From assembly GCF_023156385.1 (NCBI RefSeq), contig NZ_JAKZAK010000002.1:124001-188000 (forward strand): a DNA stretch of 64,000 nt, in the 5' to 3' direction. The stretch is from Marinobacter xestospongiae (GTDB lineage Bacteria > Pseudomonadota > Gammaproteobacteria > Pseudomonadales > Oleiphilaceae). Each line of letters opens with the position of its first letter. Position 1 is the stretch's first letter. The notes below the pieces were generated by a model. That model searched no databases. It saw only the letters and a list, made by a program, of their open reading frames with translations, and had not been told where the DNA came from. Below, in pieces: positions 11,101 through 18,855 of the stretch. Both the position numbers and the translations under genes were made by a program.

Positions 11101-11275
11101 CCTCCACGGCCTTGGCGGACGCACCGGGGTAGTTCGCCGATATGGTGACTTCCGGTGGCGCCACTGTCGGGTACTGCTCCACCGGCAGGAAATAGATCGA
11201 CAGGGCGCCGGCCATCATCAGCACGATGGCGATCACCCAGGCGAAGATGGGTCGGTCAATGAAGAAACGCGCCAT
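8126..11275 (-). CDS. acrB: RND multidrug efflux permease (AcrB/MexB type)
   Basis: This is a full-length 1049-residue HAE1 permease starting [20 protein letters not shown]. The proton-relay pair is seen in [20 protein letters not shown] (Asp-Asp in TM4). The C-terminal half carries the usual [20 protein letters not shown] motif. It exports lipophilic drugs and detergents using the proton gradient, in the inner membrane. It follows the adaptor gene by 3 bp and overlaps the channel gene. The repressor and operator upstream are of AcrR type. The symbol follows family resemblance, not proven orthology. Confidence 0.95.
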   Translation of the reverse strand: MARFFIDRPIFAWVIAIVLMMAGALSIYFLPVEQYPTVAPPEVTISANYPGASAKAVEDSVTQVIEQEMNGIDNLLYMSSKSDSSGNASITLTFAAGTDPDIAQVQVQNKLQLATPSLPQVVQQQGVQVTKSSDSFLMVMAFISNDDSLTREDIADFVAANIQDPISRTQGVGQVQLFGAPYAMRVWLDPNRLNEFNLTPADVTQAIQVQNNQVVGGQLGGAPAVEAQQMNASIVVQTLLETPEQFGSILIRVTADGSEVRLSDVARIELGAENYAIQGRFNGNAAAGLGINLASGANALDTAERVKARVDELRQYFPDSLEVVYPYDTTPFVEISIWEVVKTLLEGIVLVFLVMYLFLQNFRATLIPTIAVPVVLLGTFAVLFAFGFSVNTLTMFGMVLAIGLLVDDAIVVVENVERVMAEEGLSPLEATRKSMGQITGALVGIALVLSAVFVPMAFFPGSTGAIYRQFSITIVSAMVLSVLVAMILTPALCATMLKPLKGDHQTKGGFFGWFNRSFDRATGRYQSRVEKILGRRGRYLLIYVGVVVALGYSFMRLPTAFLPDEDQGILLAQVQLPVGSTQGQTLEVLEKLEHHFLVNEAEAVESMFVVAGFSFAGQGQNSGLAFVRLKDWEDRDLETNGVNAIIGRAMGAFKQIREAVIFALNPPSIPALGVASGFDFYLQDRGGQGHQALVDASNSLLGQGNQHPVLTQVRYNGLPDAPQYRLDVDRQKARAMGVSLNDINTTMAVAWGSSYVNDFVDRGRIKRVYVQADAPYRMLPSDIDNWYVRNGEGDMVPFSSFATGEWTHGPQQLQRYNGVSAMNIQGSAVPGVSTGEAMAAMEQLADQLPGGFGYEWTGLSYQERQSGSQAPALYALSLIVVFLCLAALYESWSIPFAVMLVVPLGVIGAVLAATLRGLENDVFFQVGLLTTIGLSAKNAILIAEFALELEHKGKGLLNATLQAVRMRLRPILMTSLAFMLGVTPLMLSTGAGSGARNAIGTGVFGGMLTATVLAIFFIPLFYVLVRRLSGVPLNQPTQTVSPQPQEVNG

Positions 11276-11278
11276 GGT

Positions 11279-12451
11279 TTAGCCTTGCTCCCCTTGCTCG
11301 CTGACGGCATCCGCCACCTGGCCGCCATCGACGGCCACCGGTCGCACGGAGGCTCCAGTGCGAATCTTCTGCAGTCCTTCCAGGATCAGCCGATCACCAA
11401 CCTGCAGACCATCGCGGATCAGCCACTGGTCACCCACGGCTTTCTCTGCAACCACCTGACGCTTTTCAACGGTATTGTCTGCGGCGACCACCATGGCGAT
11501 GGCCTGGCCATTGGGTTCGCGGCCAATGCCTTTCTGTGGCACCAGGATGGCTTCGTCCCGTTCCGCCTGAGGCAGGCGGGCACGAACGAACATGCCGGGC
11601 AAAAGTGAGTCATCCGGGTTGGGGAACAGTGCCCGCAGGGTCACTGAACCCGTGGTTTCATCCACCGCAAACTCGGAGAACTGCAGGCTGCCGCTCTGGG
11701 GATACGACGCGCCGTCCTGATGCACCAGGGTGACCGCAGCACGATCCTCGCCCACGGTTTGCAGCTGGCCCTCGGCCATGGCGTTACGCAACGTCTGCAG
11801 GGAGCTGTAAGACTGGGTCAGGTCGACATAGATTGGATCGAGCTGGCGAATGGTCACCAGCGCGTCGGCCTGGTTAGCCGTCACCAGAGCGCCAGCGGTC
11901 ACCGAAGAACGGCCAATACGGCCGTCGATGGGCGCAGTGATGGTAGTATAGTCGAGGTTGATTCGCGCCGTTTCCAACGCCGCTCGGCTGGCATCGACCC
12001 GTGCCTGACCGGCATTGAGTGAGGAGCGAGCCTCGTCCAGCTCCTGCTGGCTGATGGCACCGGTCTTGATCAGGCGTTCGTAACGCTCGGCCTTGAGGCG
12101 AGCGGTCTCCAGGGACGCCTCAGCCGATGCCAGCTCAGCCTTGGCACTGGCCAGAGCGGTCTGGTACAGGCTGTCATCAATCTGATAGAGCGCCTGACCG
12201 GCAGTGACGGTCTCGCCTTCTTCAAACAGTCGCTGCTCTAGGATGCCGGTAACCTGGGGGCGAACTTCCGCTACCCGGTAGGGCGTGGTCCGACCCGGCA
12301 GTTCATTCACCACGGTGTAAGGCTGGGCCGACACCGTCATGTAACCCACTTCCGGCGCAGGCCGTTGACCGGCCGACTGCGGTTTGGACGGCTCACAACC
12401 GGCCAGTACCAACAGCGCCGTCAGTACGAAGGGAAGTTTATATTGTCGCAT
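11279..12451 (-). CDS. acrA: RND efflux periplasmic adaptor (AcrA/MexA type)
   Basis: The ATG at 12451 gives a 390-residue lipoprotein (MRQYKLPFVL..., lipobox LAGC, Cys19) with GAGG 7 bases upstream. The open frame runs 147 codons further back across the divergent promoter and operator, which cannot be coding. Visible domains are the lipoyl halves (ITGILEQRLFEEGETVTAG and TTITAPIDGRIGRS), the alpha-hairpin between them, then beta-barrel and membrane-proximal domains. It is the first gene of the pump operon and is divergent from the TetR repressor. Confidence 0.93.
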   Translation of the reverse strand: MRQYKLPFVLTALLVLAGCEPSKPQSAGQRPAPEVGYMTVSAQPYTVVNELPGRTTPYRVAEVRPQVTGILEQRLFEEGETVTAGQALYQIDDSLYQTALASAKAELASAEASLETARLKAERYERLIKTGAISQQELDEARSSLNAGQARVDASRAALETARINLDYTTITAPIDGRIGRSSVTAGALVTANQADALVTIRQLDPIYVDLTQSYSSLQTLRNAMAEGQLQTVGEDRAAVTLVHQDGASYPQSGSLQFSEFAVDETTGSVTLRALFPNPDDSLLPGMFVRARLPQAERDEAILVPQKGIGREPNGQAIAMVVAADNTVEKRQVVAEKAVGDQWLIRDGLQVGDRLILEGLQKIRTGASVRPVAVDGGQVADAVSEQGEQG

Positions 12452-12589
12452 CAACAGTACCTCTGTTGTTGTCTGGCCTACGCCAACAGGTGCCGAAGAA
12501 CACCTGTTGGCTGAAAGGCAGTTGAATCCGGGCGTTGACTGGGGGGACCGCCAGTCAACGCCCGATGGAGAATCAGGGAAAGCACGATC

Positions 12590-12615
12590 ATACATACATC
12601 CATGAATGTATGTAT
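12590..12615. promoter_or_regulatory. AcrR-type operator in the divergent pump/repressor promoter
   Basis: A perfect inverted repeat with 10-bp arms, ATACATACAT (12590-12599) and ATGTATGTAT (12606-12615), is separated by 6 bp. Both half-sites equal those of the E. coli AcrR box as I remember it. It lies 139 bp before acrA and 56 bp before the TetR gene, so it can repress both. Confidence 0.9.
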
Positions 12616-12670
12616 AGTAGGTAAACTTTCGCACAATCTTTGAACAGAATCGCCAGGAGCAAGCCACGGC

Positions 12671-13309
12671 ATGGCCAGACGCACCAAAGAAGACGCCCAG
12701 AAAACCCGCGAACAACTGCTGGATGCCGCCGAGACGGTCTTCCATCGCAAGGGCGTATCCAAAACCTCCCTCAACGACATTGCCGAGGAGGCAGGGCTGA
12801 CCCGGGGAGCGCTGTACTGGCACTTCAAGAACAAGCACGACGTTTTCGAAGCCATGCTGGAACGCATGGACCTGCCACTGGAAATCCTGCACCAGGCCAT
12901 TGCCAGCCCGGAACAGGAAGATCCCCTGGGCGAGATGCGCAAGTTCCTCTATTACCTGATGGGCGAGATTGCCAACGACCCCAAACGCCGCCGGGTCTAT
13001 GAGATTGTGCTGCAGAAGTGCGAGCTGTCAGAGGAAAACGCGTCCCTGGCGGAGCGCCACCGCCAGGGCTTTGTCACCGCCTCTGAGCGGATGAGCCGGA
13101 TTCTTAACAACGCCATCCACCGCCAGCAGCTGCCGGCCGATCTGGATGTGGAGCGGGCGGTGCTGTTCCTCCATGTCCAGATTACCGGACTGATCTATAT
13201 GTGGTTGTTAAGGCAGGGGGATTTTGACTTTGAAACCGAGGGGCGACGGGTCATCGACACCTACTTCTGCATTCTCCACCGCGGTTTCGGTGAAAAAAAC
13301 GACGGGTGA
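12671..13309 (+). CDS. acrR: TetR-family repressor of the efflux pump (AcrR-like)
   Basis: The 212-residue protein begins MARRTKEDAQKTREQLLDAA and has the TetR helix-turn-helix at about 30-52 (TSLNDIAEEAGLTRGALYWH), very close to E. coli AcrR in the recognition helix. The C-terminal half is the drug-sensing domain. It is divergent from the pump operon with an AcrR-type operator between them, so it should repress the pump and itself, with release on drug binding. GGAGC lies about 10 bases before the ATG. Confidence 0.93.
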   Translation: MARRTKEDAQKTREQLLDAAETVFHRKGVSKTSLNDIAEEAGLTRGALYWHFKNKHDVFEAMLERMDLPLEILHQAIASPEQEDPLGEMRKFLYYLMGEIANDPKRRRVYEIVLQKCELSEENASLAERHRQGFVTASERMSRILNNAIHRQQLPADLDVERAVLFLHVQITGLIYMWLLRQGDFDFETEGRRVIDTYFCILHRGFGEKNDG

Positions 13310-13340
13310 CTGTCGAATCCAGCGGGCGCCGGTCGACCAG

Positions 13341-13364
13341 TCAGTGAAGACACTCTTTCACTGA
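13341..13364. terminator. hairpin after acrR
   Basis: An 8-bp perfect stem TCAGTGAA / TTCACTGA with an 8-base loop lies 31 bp after the acrR stop. There is no T-run behind it, and it sits just ahead of the next gene, so it could be a weak terminator or part of that gene's leader. Confidence 0.3.
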
Positions 13365-13388
13365 TTCAAGCCTGAAAAGGAAATCACC

Positions 13389-13796
13389 ATGCCACAAGCA
13401 GCCTACATCAACCTGCCAGTGACCGACCTGGACCGCGCCATTACATTCTTTGCCAAGCTGGGCTTCGAGCACAATCCGCAATTCACCAATGATGAGGCAG
13501 CCGCGATCGTGATATCGGATCACCTACGGGTCATGCTGCACACCCACGAGAGCCTGACACGCTTCACCCGCAAAACGATCGTTGATGCCAAACAGGCCAC
13601 CGAGGTACTGGTGGCGCTGCAACTGGAGAGCCGGGAAGCCGTGGACAGCCTGTTCACCAGGGCCATCCAGGCTGGCGCCAGTGAATACCGGGACACCGAG
13701 GACTATGGCTTTATGTACGGTCGGTCATTCGAGGATCTGGACGGCCATCTGTGGGAGCCGTTCTGGATGGACCCGGACCAGAAGCCCGAAGGCTGA
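13389..13796 (+). CDS. VOC-family protein (glyoxalase-like)
   Basis: The 135-residue protein is a single VOC unit: beta-alpha-beta start YINLPVTDLDRAITFFAKLGF, then DHLRVMLHTHESL, and a C-terminal EDLDGHLWEPFWMDP in which His and Glu are candidate metal ligands. This is the subgroup often called 'lactoylglutathione lyase-like' in proteobacteria, whose real substrates are mostly unknown. It lies downstream of acrR in the same direction with AAAAGGA before the ATG, and ends at a strong hairpin shared with the convergent lipoprotein gene. Confidence 0.85.
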   Translation: MPQAAYINLPVTDLDRAITFFAKLGFEHNPQFTNDEAAAIVISDHLRVMLHTHESLTRFTRKTIVDAKQATEVLVALQLESREAVDSLFTRAIQAGASEYRDTEDYGFMYGRSFEDLDGHLWEPFWMDPDQKPEG

Positions 13797-13810
13797 GTGA
13801 TAACCAGCCA

Positions 13811-13844
13811 GTGTTCCGAGCGGTGAATTCGCCGCTCGGAACAC
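13811..13844. terminator. bidirectional hairpin terminator
   Basis: A 13-bp perfect stem GTGTTCCGAGCGG / CCGCTCGGAACAC with an 8-base loop lies between two convergent genes, touching the stop codon of the DUF1499 gene. It has no clear U-tract. Confidence 0.65.
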
Positions 13845-14326
13845 TAGGACGGCCGCACCGCCAGGCGCAGCCGTCGGCGAATCTCCTCCAGCCGCTCCCG
13901 GTTAACGCCAAAATCGGAATAGCCCACACGGGACGCCGAGCGGATATGAATCAGCCCCTCTTCCGGCAGGAAGTGAAACTCGACATCGTCCACAAACCGG
14001 AAGATGTTGGAGGTGGCCTCTGCCCTGAGATAGGTCTCGCCCTGCTCAACTATCCGCAGGTTGGGCTGGGAGGAGACCAGTACGGGCAATGAGTTCCAGG
14101 TGCCCAGGTCCCCCACCAACGGCGCAATGTAGTGCTCACTGTCCAGATTCTCCACCACGCTGCATACACAGTTGGGTGTCTCGGGACAGGGTGCCAGCCT
14201 CTGATCGTTCTGCAACCCCAGGTTATCCGGCGGAGTGCTACTGCAGCCCACCACCCAGACGCTGCACAGGACAACCACCAGCAATCGCAGCCAGGAAAGC
14301 CTGACAAGAGAGAAAAGCTCGTTCAT
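13844..14326 (-). CDS. DUF1499 lipoprotein
   Basis: The 160-residue product has a lipoprotein signal peptide (VVGC, Cys28) and a DUF1499 domain: LAPCPETPNCVCS, then a long central strand region, and FVDDVEFHFLPEEGLIHIRSASRVGYSDFGVNRERLEEIR, which is the strongest family signature. Cys residues in CPETPNCVC are conserved in the family. Function is unknown; it is a membrane-anchored periplasmic protein. It is convergent with the VOC gene. Confidence 0.85.
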   Translation of the reverse strand: MNELFSLVRLSWLRLLVVVLCSVWVVGCSSTPPDNLGLQNDQRLAPCPETPNCVCSVVENLDSEHYIAPLVGDLGTWNSLPVLVSSQPNLRIVEQGETYLRAEATSNIFRFVDDVEFHFLPEEGLIHIRSASRVGYSDFGVNRERLEEIRRRLRLAVRPS

Positions 14327-14704
14327 GCAAATACCTTATCCGATCTTCCCTGATCCGCATGTCGCCGTAGCGACGGACGTCTTCCGTTAAGGAGCCTCTG
14401 CTAACTATAGGCCACTTCTCAGCCTGGTGGCAGGCCGGCTCCCACAGCAGGCCGGTATGATGCAGGTAATCCCGTGCCAGCTCCAGCCTCAATTCGTCGT
14501 ACAAATCTCCGATGCCCTAACTGATTATCTCCGAACCACCGCCGGTCCCGAGGCCGATTCACACACAGGGCACGACCTCGAAGAAGAGCAAGGGAGCCTC
14601 TGATGGCCAAGCAGGCCAAACCTCACCGTATGGCTCGACCCACCCCGGACCACCCACTACGCTCAGTTGGCATTGATCACAAAAACAACAATGAGGAACA
14701 ACGA
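14327..14704. other. 378-bp intergenic region before lipA
   Basis: This region lies between the divergent DUF1499 gene and lipA. It contains two copies of a short motif, GGAGCCTCTG at 14391-14400 and GGAGCCTCTGATGG at 14593-14606, which recurs elsewhere in the window. No gene is supported; the frame in front of lipA stays open to about 14603 but does not look like protein. Confidence 0.45.
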
Positions 14705-15712
14705 ATGAACAAGCTATGCTCTTCCCTTTTACTCACCACGGCCATCGGCCTGGTCGCCCCGGCGACCACCATGGCGGCCGGCAGTATCTCCATCTGCAGC
14801 GTGTCCGGGTGCTCTGAAACAGCCAGCCCCTGGGGCTGGAGCCGCTACGCCGACACCCGCTACCCCATCGTATTGGCCCATGGTATGGCGGGATTTTCCA
14901 GAGTTGGCCCGCTGGACTACTGGTACCAGATTCCCCAAGACCTGGCCCGCAACGGCGCCGACGTGTTCATTACCCAGGTGGCGTCGTTCGAGAGTTCTGA
15001 GGTCCGGGGTGAGCAATTGCTGCAACAGGTCGAGGACATCCTGGCTATCACCGGCGCCGACCGGGTCAATCTGATCGGCCACAGCCATGGCTCCCACTCC
15101 ATTCGCTATGTTGCCGGAGTCGCCCCGGAACTGGTGGCGTCCGCGACCGCCATCGGCGGTCCCAACACCGGCTCGCCAGTGGCGGACCTGGTGGACGACC
15201 TGCGCACCAGTGAGGTGGGCGAAGCCCTGGAACTGGGGCCGGTGCTGTCTTCGGTGCTGAACGGCTTCTTCGGCCTGGTCGGACTGCTCTCCGGGGAGGC
15301 CTACGAGCAGGATGCCCTGGCCGGGCTGGCGTCGCTGACCACCGAAGGCGCAGCGGATTTCAATGCCCGCTTCCCGGCCGGCATGCCAGCGCTCAATGAC
15401 CCCTGCGGCCAGGGCGCCGCCGAAACCAATGGCGTGCGTTATTACTCCTGGAGCGGTACCCGCACCCTCACCAACGTGGCCGATGTCAGCGACTACGCGC
15501 TGTCTCTGACTGGCCTGGCGTTCAATGGTGAAGCCAACGATGGGCTGGTTGGACGCTGTTCCAGTCATCTGGGCACAGTCATCCGGGACAACTACCGCAT
15601 GAATCATCTGGATGAGGTGAACCAGATGATTGGCCTGACCTACCTGTTTGAAACCAACCCCAAATCGGTGTTCAGGATTCACGCCAACCGGCTGAAACAG
15701 GCCGGGCTCTGA
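14705..15712 (+). CDS. lipA: secreted triacylglycerol lipase, family I.1
   Basis: I chose ATG 14705 because TGAGGA lies 7 bases upstream and a signal peptide (about 1-25, TTMAA) follows directly. The predicted mature enzyme closely follows P. aeruginosa LipA. It has the oxyanion segment HGMAGF (59-64), nucleophile Ser127 in GHSHGS, Asp279 in NDGLVG, His301 in MNHLDEVNQ, and the disulfide pair Cys234/Cys285. It hydrolyses long-chain triglycerides after type II secretion. One oddity is that the residue after the GHSHG elbow is Ser130 where the Pseudomonas enzymes have Gly. The foldase gene follows after 8 bp. Confidence 0.95.
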   Translation: MNKLCSSLLLTTAIGLVAPATTMAAGSISICSVSGCSETASPWGWSRYADTRYPIVLAHGMAGFSRVGPLDYWYQIPQDLARNGADVFITQVASFESSEVRGEQLLQQVEDILAITGADRVNLIGHSHGSHSIRYVAGVAPELVASATAIGGPNTGSPVADLVDDLRTSEVGEALELGPVLSSVLNGFFGLVGLLSGEAYEQDALAGLASLTTEGAADFNARFPAGMPALNDPCGQGAAETNGVRYYSWSGTRTLTNVADVSDYALSLTGLAFNGEANDGLVGRCSSHLGTVIRDNYRMNHLDEVNQMIGLTYLFETNPKSVFRIHANRLKQAGL

Positions 15713-15720
15713 GGCGACCC

Positions 15721-16767
15721 ATGACTCCACCTTCTCTGCGCCGGCTGGGTGCCGGCCTGGTGGCCATCGCCGTTGTCGCCGGGGGCGGGCTGATGCTGGC
15801 TGGTCAGACGGACAAGCCGCCCGCCACTCTGGCGGCGTCAATCGCGGCGGCCGATCCTGGCCAGCCCTCGACGTTGCCGGCCACCACCGATACACCGCCC
15901 ACTGCCAACGCAACATCACCGGATCTGGGCGAGGACGGCCTGTCGAATCTGCCGCCCTCGCTCCGTGGCACGGCGGTGGACGGCCGGCTGCAAGCCAGCG
16001 ACGATGGCCGGCTGGTGATTGAGCACGCGGTTCGCCGGGTATTCGACTATTTTCTGTCTATCATTGGCGAAGAGCCCGCCGGTGTTGTCTTGAGCAGGCT
16101 CCAGCGTTACTTGCAAGCCAGCCTGCCGGCCAGCGCAGTGGTCGATGCCGAGCAACTGCTGGCCCGATATCTGACCTGGCAGGCAGCCGCCGGAGAGCTC
16201 GGTGACGGCGCGCCTCCTGCGGCCATGCAACTGCAACCAGAACAGATGCGGGCCCGTCTGGCGCTGATGGAGTCCCTGCAGGTGCAGCATCTGGGGGAAA
16301 CGGCGGCGGCCGCGTTCTTTGGTGATGAGAACCGTTACAACCGCTACACCCTCGATCGCCTGGCACTGATGGCAAGGGAGGACCTTGCACCGGCTGAGCG
16401 CCAGCAACAGCTGCAACAACTGCGGGCAAACCTGCCCCCTGAGATTCGGGCCCTGACTCCCGGCCTGAGCCAGCCACCGCCGTCGACAAGCGTCGTCCAG
16501 ACAGCAGCCGAACGCTACCAGAGACGGGCAGCGGCCTTCGGCGATGAGGCCGCCCAACGCCTGCAGGCACTCGATCAGAAGCGGGCGCAATGGGATCGGC
16601 GCCTTGAGCAGTGGCTGCAGCAACGGCAACAGATTCTCGCCAGTACAGGCCTCGATCCGTCCACACAGCAGCGTCGTCTGGCGCTCGCCAGACAGCAGCA
16701 TTTCGATGAGCGGGAGTTACGGCGGGTGCTGGCGTTGGAGCGCCTGCGGGATAACCGGTCCGACTGA
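15721..16767 (+). CDS. lifO: lipase-specific foldase (Lif)
   Basis: The 348-residue product has an N-terminal membrane anchor (about 10-28), a Pro/Thr/Ala-rich linker (30-75) and the foldase domain. The family motif RxxFDYxLS is present as RVFDYFLS around 105-113, with Ile114 where Ala is usual. The rest is long Gln/Arg-rich helices, as expected for the extended helical arms that clasp the lipase. It folds LipA in the periplasm before export. GAGG lies 5-8 bases before the ATG, and the gene is 8 bp behind lipA, so the two are one operon. Confidence 0.93.
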   Translation: MTPPSLRRLGAGLVAIAVVAGGGLMLAGQTDKPPATLAASIAAADPGQPSTLPATTDTPPTANATSPDLGEDGLSNLPPSLRGTAVDGRLQASDDGRLVIEHAVRRVFDYFLSIIGEEPAGVVLSRLQRYLQASLPASAVVDAEQLLARYLTWQAAAGELGDGAPPAAMQLQPEQMRARLALMESLQVQHLGETAAAAFFGDENRYNRYTLDRLALMAREDLAPAERQQQLQQLRANLPPEIRALTPGLSQPPPSTSVVQTAAERYQRRAAAFGDEAAQRLQALDQKRAQWDRRLEQWLQQRQQILASTGLDPSTQQRRLALARQQHFDERELRRVLALERLRDNRSD

Positions 16768-16787
16768 ACCGCCGGACCGGCGGGACT

Positions 16788-17053
16788 AGTGTCCCGTCTG
16801 GTTAATTCGTTGACTTACTGAGCCACTGACAACCCGAAGAGCTAGGCGTGCTGGTGAAGGTTTGGTGGTTCCAAATCAAGACAGTACAACGACGCTATTC
16901 GGGTTGTCAGTGGCTCCCGAAGGGCTTGTCTCTGAGGGCTCTGAGCCTGTGTTGCCACTGTTTGATGTGGAACCACCACATCGGCACAGCGGCGCCTTGG
17001 TCAGAACCCTCAGAGACAAGCATTAAGTTAACGAATTAACCAGACGGGACACT
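16788..17053. mobile_element. 266-bp MITE-like element with nested inverted repeats
   Basis: The ends are perfect 24-bp terminal inverted repeats (16788-16811 and 17030-17053, beginning AGTGTCCCGTCTGG). Similarity continues imperfectly for about 8 bp inward. Inside are three more inverted repeats: a perfect 19-bp pair at 16820-16838 / 16898-16916 (starting GAGCCACTGACAACCC), a 20/21-bp pair at 16924-16944 / 17001-17021 (starting GCTTGTCTCTGAGGG), and an 18-bp pair with one or two mismatches at 16863-16880 / 16961-16978. There is no transposase. No clear target-site duplication is visible. It lies just after lifO, convergent with the next gene, where its stems could also stop transcription. 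Confidence 0.75.
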
Positions 17054-17079
17054 GGGGAGCCTCTGACAAGTTCATTAAC

Positions 17080-17781
17080 TCAGCGGGATTCGCTGGCGTG
17101 AATCAGGCTTTCAAGGTGGTAGGACAGCTCCACCAACTGGTTATGCTGAAGCTCCCGTAACAGCTTGTCGATGAGCTTGCGAATGCCCTTCTCCGCGGTA
17201 TTGATACCCAGGTCCGCGGTTTTCTTGCTGACCCTGCCCATGGCCACCCGACCTGTGGGTTGGTGGTAATAGTTGACGATACTCAGATCGACGATTTCAC
17301 ACAGGGCGTCAATCACGTCATCGATGTAGTTACCAGGGTGCTCGTCAGTTCTCACCTGGGCAATCAGCCGCAGCGCCCGATCGTGCAGCTCACCATGAAC
17401 GCTGAACACCAGGTGGGGCTCTTGCCGCTCCGGATGCAGCCACAGCATCTGCTCCAGATACAGGCTCAGCTCCCGCAATTCCGCCTCATTGCGTTTGCTG
17501 AAGAACTGCTTGATGACCATCTGGATCGCCCCCATGATCGCGCGAATGCCAGTGTCGGCCGATCGCTTCAGCCCTGGGGTCAACGGCACAATTTCAGTGG
17601 GTCGGTGGTAATAGCTCTGCAGCCCATGCTCGGTCAGGCGGATCACCACATGGGCCGCTTCTTCACTCAGCCGGCGGGTACTGCTGCCGCTATCGCTACG
17701 GATCTTGTCCGCCGTTGCCTGGGCATCGGCATGCAGTTGTTCATCGATGGGGAAGCCCCAAAGGGCCTTGGCCTGGCTCAT
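17080..17781 (-). CDS. unknown protein with internally duplicated domain
   Basis: ATG 17781 has AGGA 7-10 bases upstream and gives 233 residues; the frame is open a further 14 codons. I recognise no family. It is hydrophilic and mostly helical, with no signal peptide or membrane segment. Two halves match: about residues 58-115 (YYHRPTEIVPLTPGLKRSAD, then EAELRELSLYLEQML) and about 167-226 (YYHQPTGRVAMG, KKTADLGINTAEKGIRKLI, then LVELSYHLESLI). Shared positions are YYHxPT, Lys-(Ser/Thr)-Ala-Asp-x-Gly-Ile, and LxxLSxxLExxx. A DNA-, nucleotide- or partner-binding role is possible but unsupported. It ends next to the MITE-like element. Confidence 0.7.
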   Translation of the reverse strand: MSQAKALWGFPIDEQLHADAQATADKIRSDSGSSTRRLSEEAAHVVIRLTEHGLQSYYHRPTEIVPLTPGLKRSADTGIRAIMGAIQMVIKQFFSKRNEAELRELSLYLEQMLWLHPERQEPHLVFSVHGELHDRALRLIAQVRTDEHPGNYIDDVIDALCEIVDLSIVNYYHQPTGRVAMGRVSKKTADLGINTAEKGIRKLIDKLLRELQHNQLVELSYHLESLIHASESR

Positions 17782-17919
17782 TGTTGTTGTCCTGCGATCA
17801 GTGGGTCGATGGTGGAACCCCAACTATCCCAGAACGCCTCTGACGGGTACGTGGCCGAGCCGGAAGCAGGTCAAAGCCATCCCGGCCAAGAAGCGCCTGT
17901 CGGGCCAATCACGTAAAGA

Positions 17920-17935
17920 CTGTATTTATATACAG
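17920..17935. promoter_or_regulatory. LexA (SOS) box upstream of yebG
   Basis: CTGTATTTATATACAG matches the gammaproteobacterial LexA consensus CTGT-N8-ACAG with AT-rich spacer. It lies 80 bp before the yebG start and nothing else nearby would use it. Confidence 0.92.
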
Positions 17936-18014
17936 CAATTCAGGTACACTCTTTTCCGAGTCAAACGCCACCCCGGCACCAACGCTGCCCAGGGGAACCA
18001 ATGGAGAGACATTC

Positions 18015-18308
18015 ATGGCCGTAAAAGCACTGTACTATTCAGAGAGGGATGGGCTGGACATGGCACTGAAACACCCAGACACGATGCTGTTTTCGTCCAA
18101 GGCCGATGCCGACGCCCGCGACAAGATCCTGGAGCTGGCGGAAGAGATTACCCAGTTCCTCCATAACCGGGTGGAGGGGCTTGGCGAAGAGCTGGCAGAG
18201 AAAGCAGCCCTCGCCATCGCAGAAGAGAAAGACCTGTTCGCCAAGGCGCTCAAGAAGCCCTCTTTGCTCAACGCCATAGCCGGCGACGACCGCAGCGACG
18301 AAGACTGA
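18015..18308 (+). CDS. yebG: YebG, SOS-regulated small protein
   Basis: The 97-residue protein begins MAVKALYYSERDG and contains MFSSKADADARDKILELAE-type sequence, which is the YebG family signature; it is acidic and helical. YebG is a DNA-damage-induced protein whose biochemical role is still unclear. The perfect LexA box 80 bp upstream supports SOS control here too. GGAGA lies 8-12 bases before the ATG. Confidence 0.92.
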   Translation: MAVKALYYSERDGLDMALKHPDTMLFSSKADADARDKILELAEEITQFLHNRVEGLGEELAEKAALAIAEEKDLFAKALKKPSLLNAIAGDDRSDED

Positions 18309-18447
18309 ACCGCGGCTGAATCACGGACGAATAAGGGAAGCTGGCAATTCTGGCCACGCTATAATCCCGGTATGCTGGTGGACAGATACCCATGAGTTGG
18401 CTGCTGCCTGATCAGGCAGTAGCCGGTCCGCCAAAAAGGATCATGCC

Positions 18448-18855
18448 TTGACCCTGACCACACCCGCACTGCTGTTCCCCGCCATCTCCCTGCTGCTGCT
18501 TGCCTACACCAACCGTTTTCTGGTTCTGGCCCAGCTCATCCGCCAGCTCAAACAGATGGAATCCGAGAAGGAACGCAGCATCATCGCCCGCCAGCTCGGC
18601 ATGCTGCGTAAACGCATCGTGCTGACCAAGCGCATGCAGGCTTTGGGCGTGCTAAGCTTTTTCGGCTGTACCCTGTCGATGTTTGCCCTGTTCCTCGGCG
18701 CACAAACCCTTGGTGTGGTCTGTTTCGGCATCAGCCTGATTCTGCTGTCGCTGTCCCTGCTCTACTCACTGTATGAAATCATCATCTCCACCAACGCCAT
18801 CAATGTGGAGCTGGAGGATTTCGAGCAACGACAGCAACAGCAGAATTTGGACTAA
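18448..18855 (+). CDS. DUF2721 membrane protein
   Basis: The 135-residue product starts at TTG 18448 (AAAAAGGA ends 7 bases before it); the only nearby ATG is out of frame. It has an N-terminal hydrophobic segment (about 8-26), a charged helix with QLIRQLKQMESEKER, and two membrane segments (about 66-88 and 91-113), followed by a polar Gln-rich tail. The sequence TTPALLFPAISLLLLAYTNR is typical of DUF2721. Function is unknown. Its stop overlaps the end of the convergent peroxidase gene by 4 bp. Confidence 0.85.
   Translation: MTLTTPALLFPAISLLLLAYTNRFLVLAQLIRQLKQMESEKERSIIARQLGMLRKRIVLTKRMQALGVLSFFGCTLSMFALFLGAQTLGVVCFGISLILLSLSLLYSLYEIIISTNAINVELEDFEQRQQQQNLD

Noticed and set aside
12452..12892. 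N-terminal extension of the AcrA-like protein
   Set aside because: It would cover the operator, both promoters and the start of acrR; the lipoprotein start at 12451 has a good ribosome binding site.
14729..15919. A 396-codon minus-strand frame across lipA and lifO
   Set aside because: It lies opposite two clear genes; the sequence is Arg/Gln/His-rich and shows no domain.
16781..16796. Palindrome CGGGAC-TAGT-GTCCCG at the left end of the MITE-like element
   Set aside because: It is formed partly by host sequence and partly by the element's end; it is probably chance and too short to interpret.
16788..17053. CRISPR-like or tRNA-like reading of the repeat-rich region
   Set aside because: The repeats are inverted pairs, not regularly spaced direct repeats, and no tRNA cloverleaf fits.
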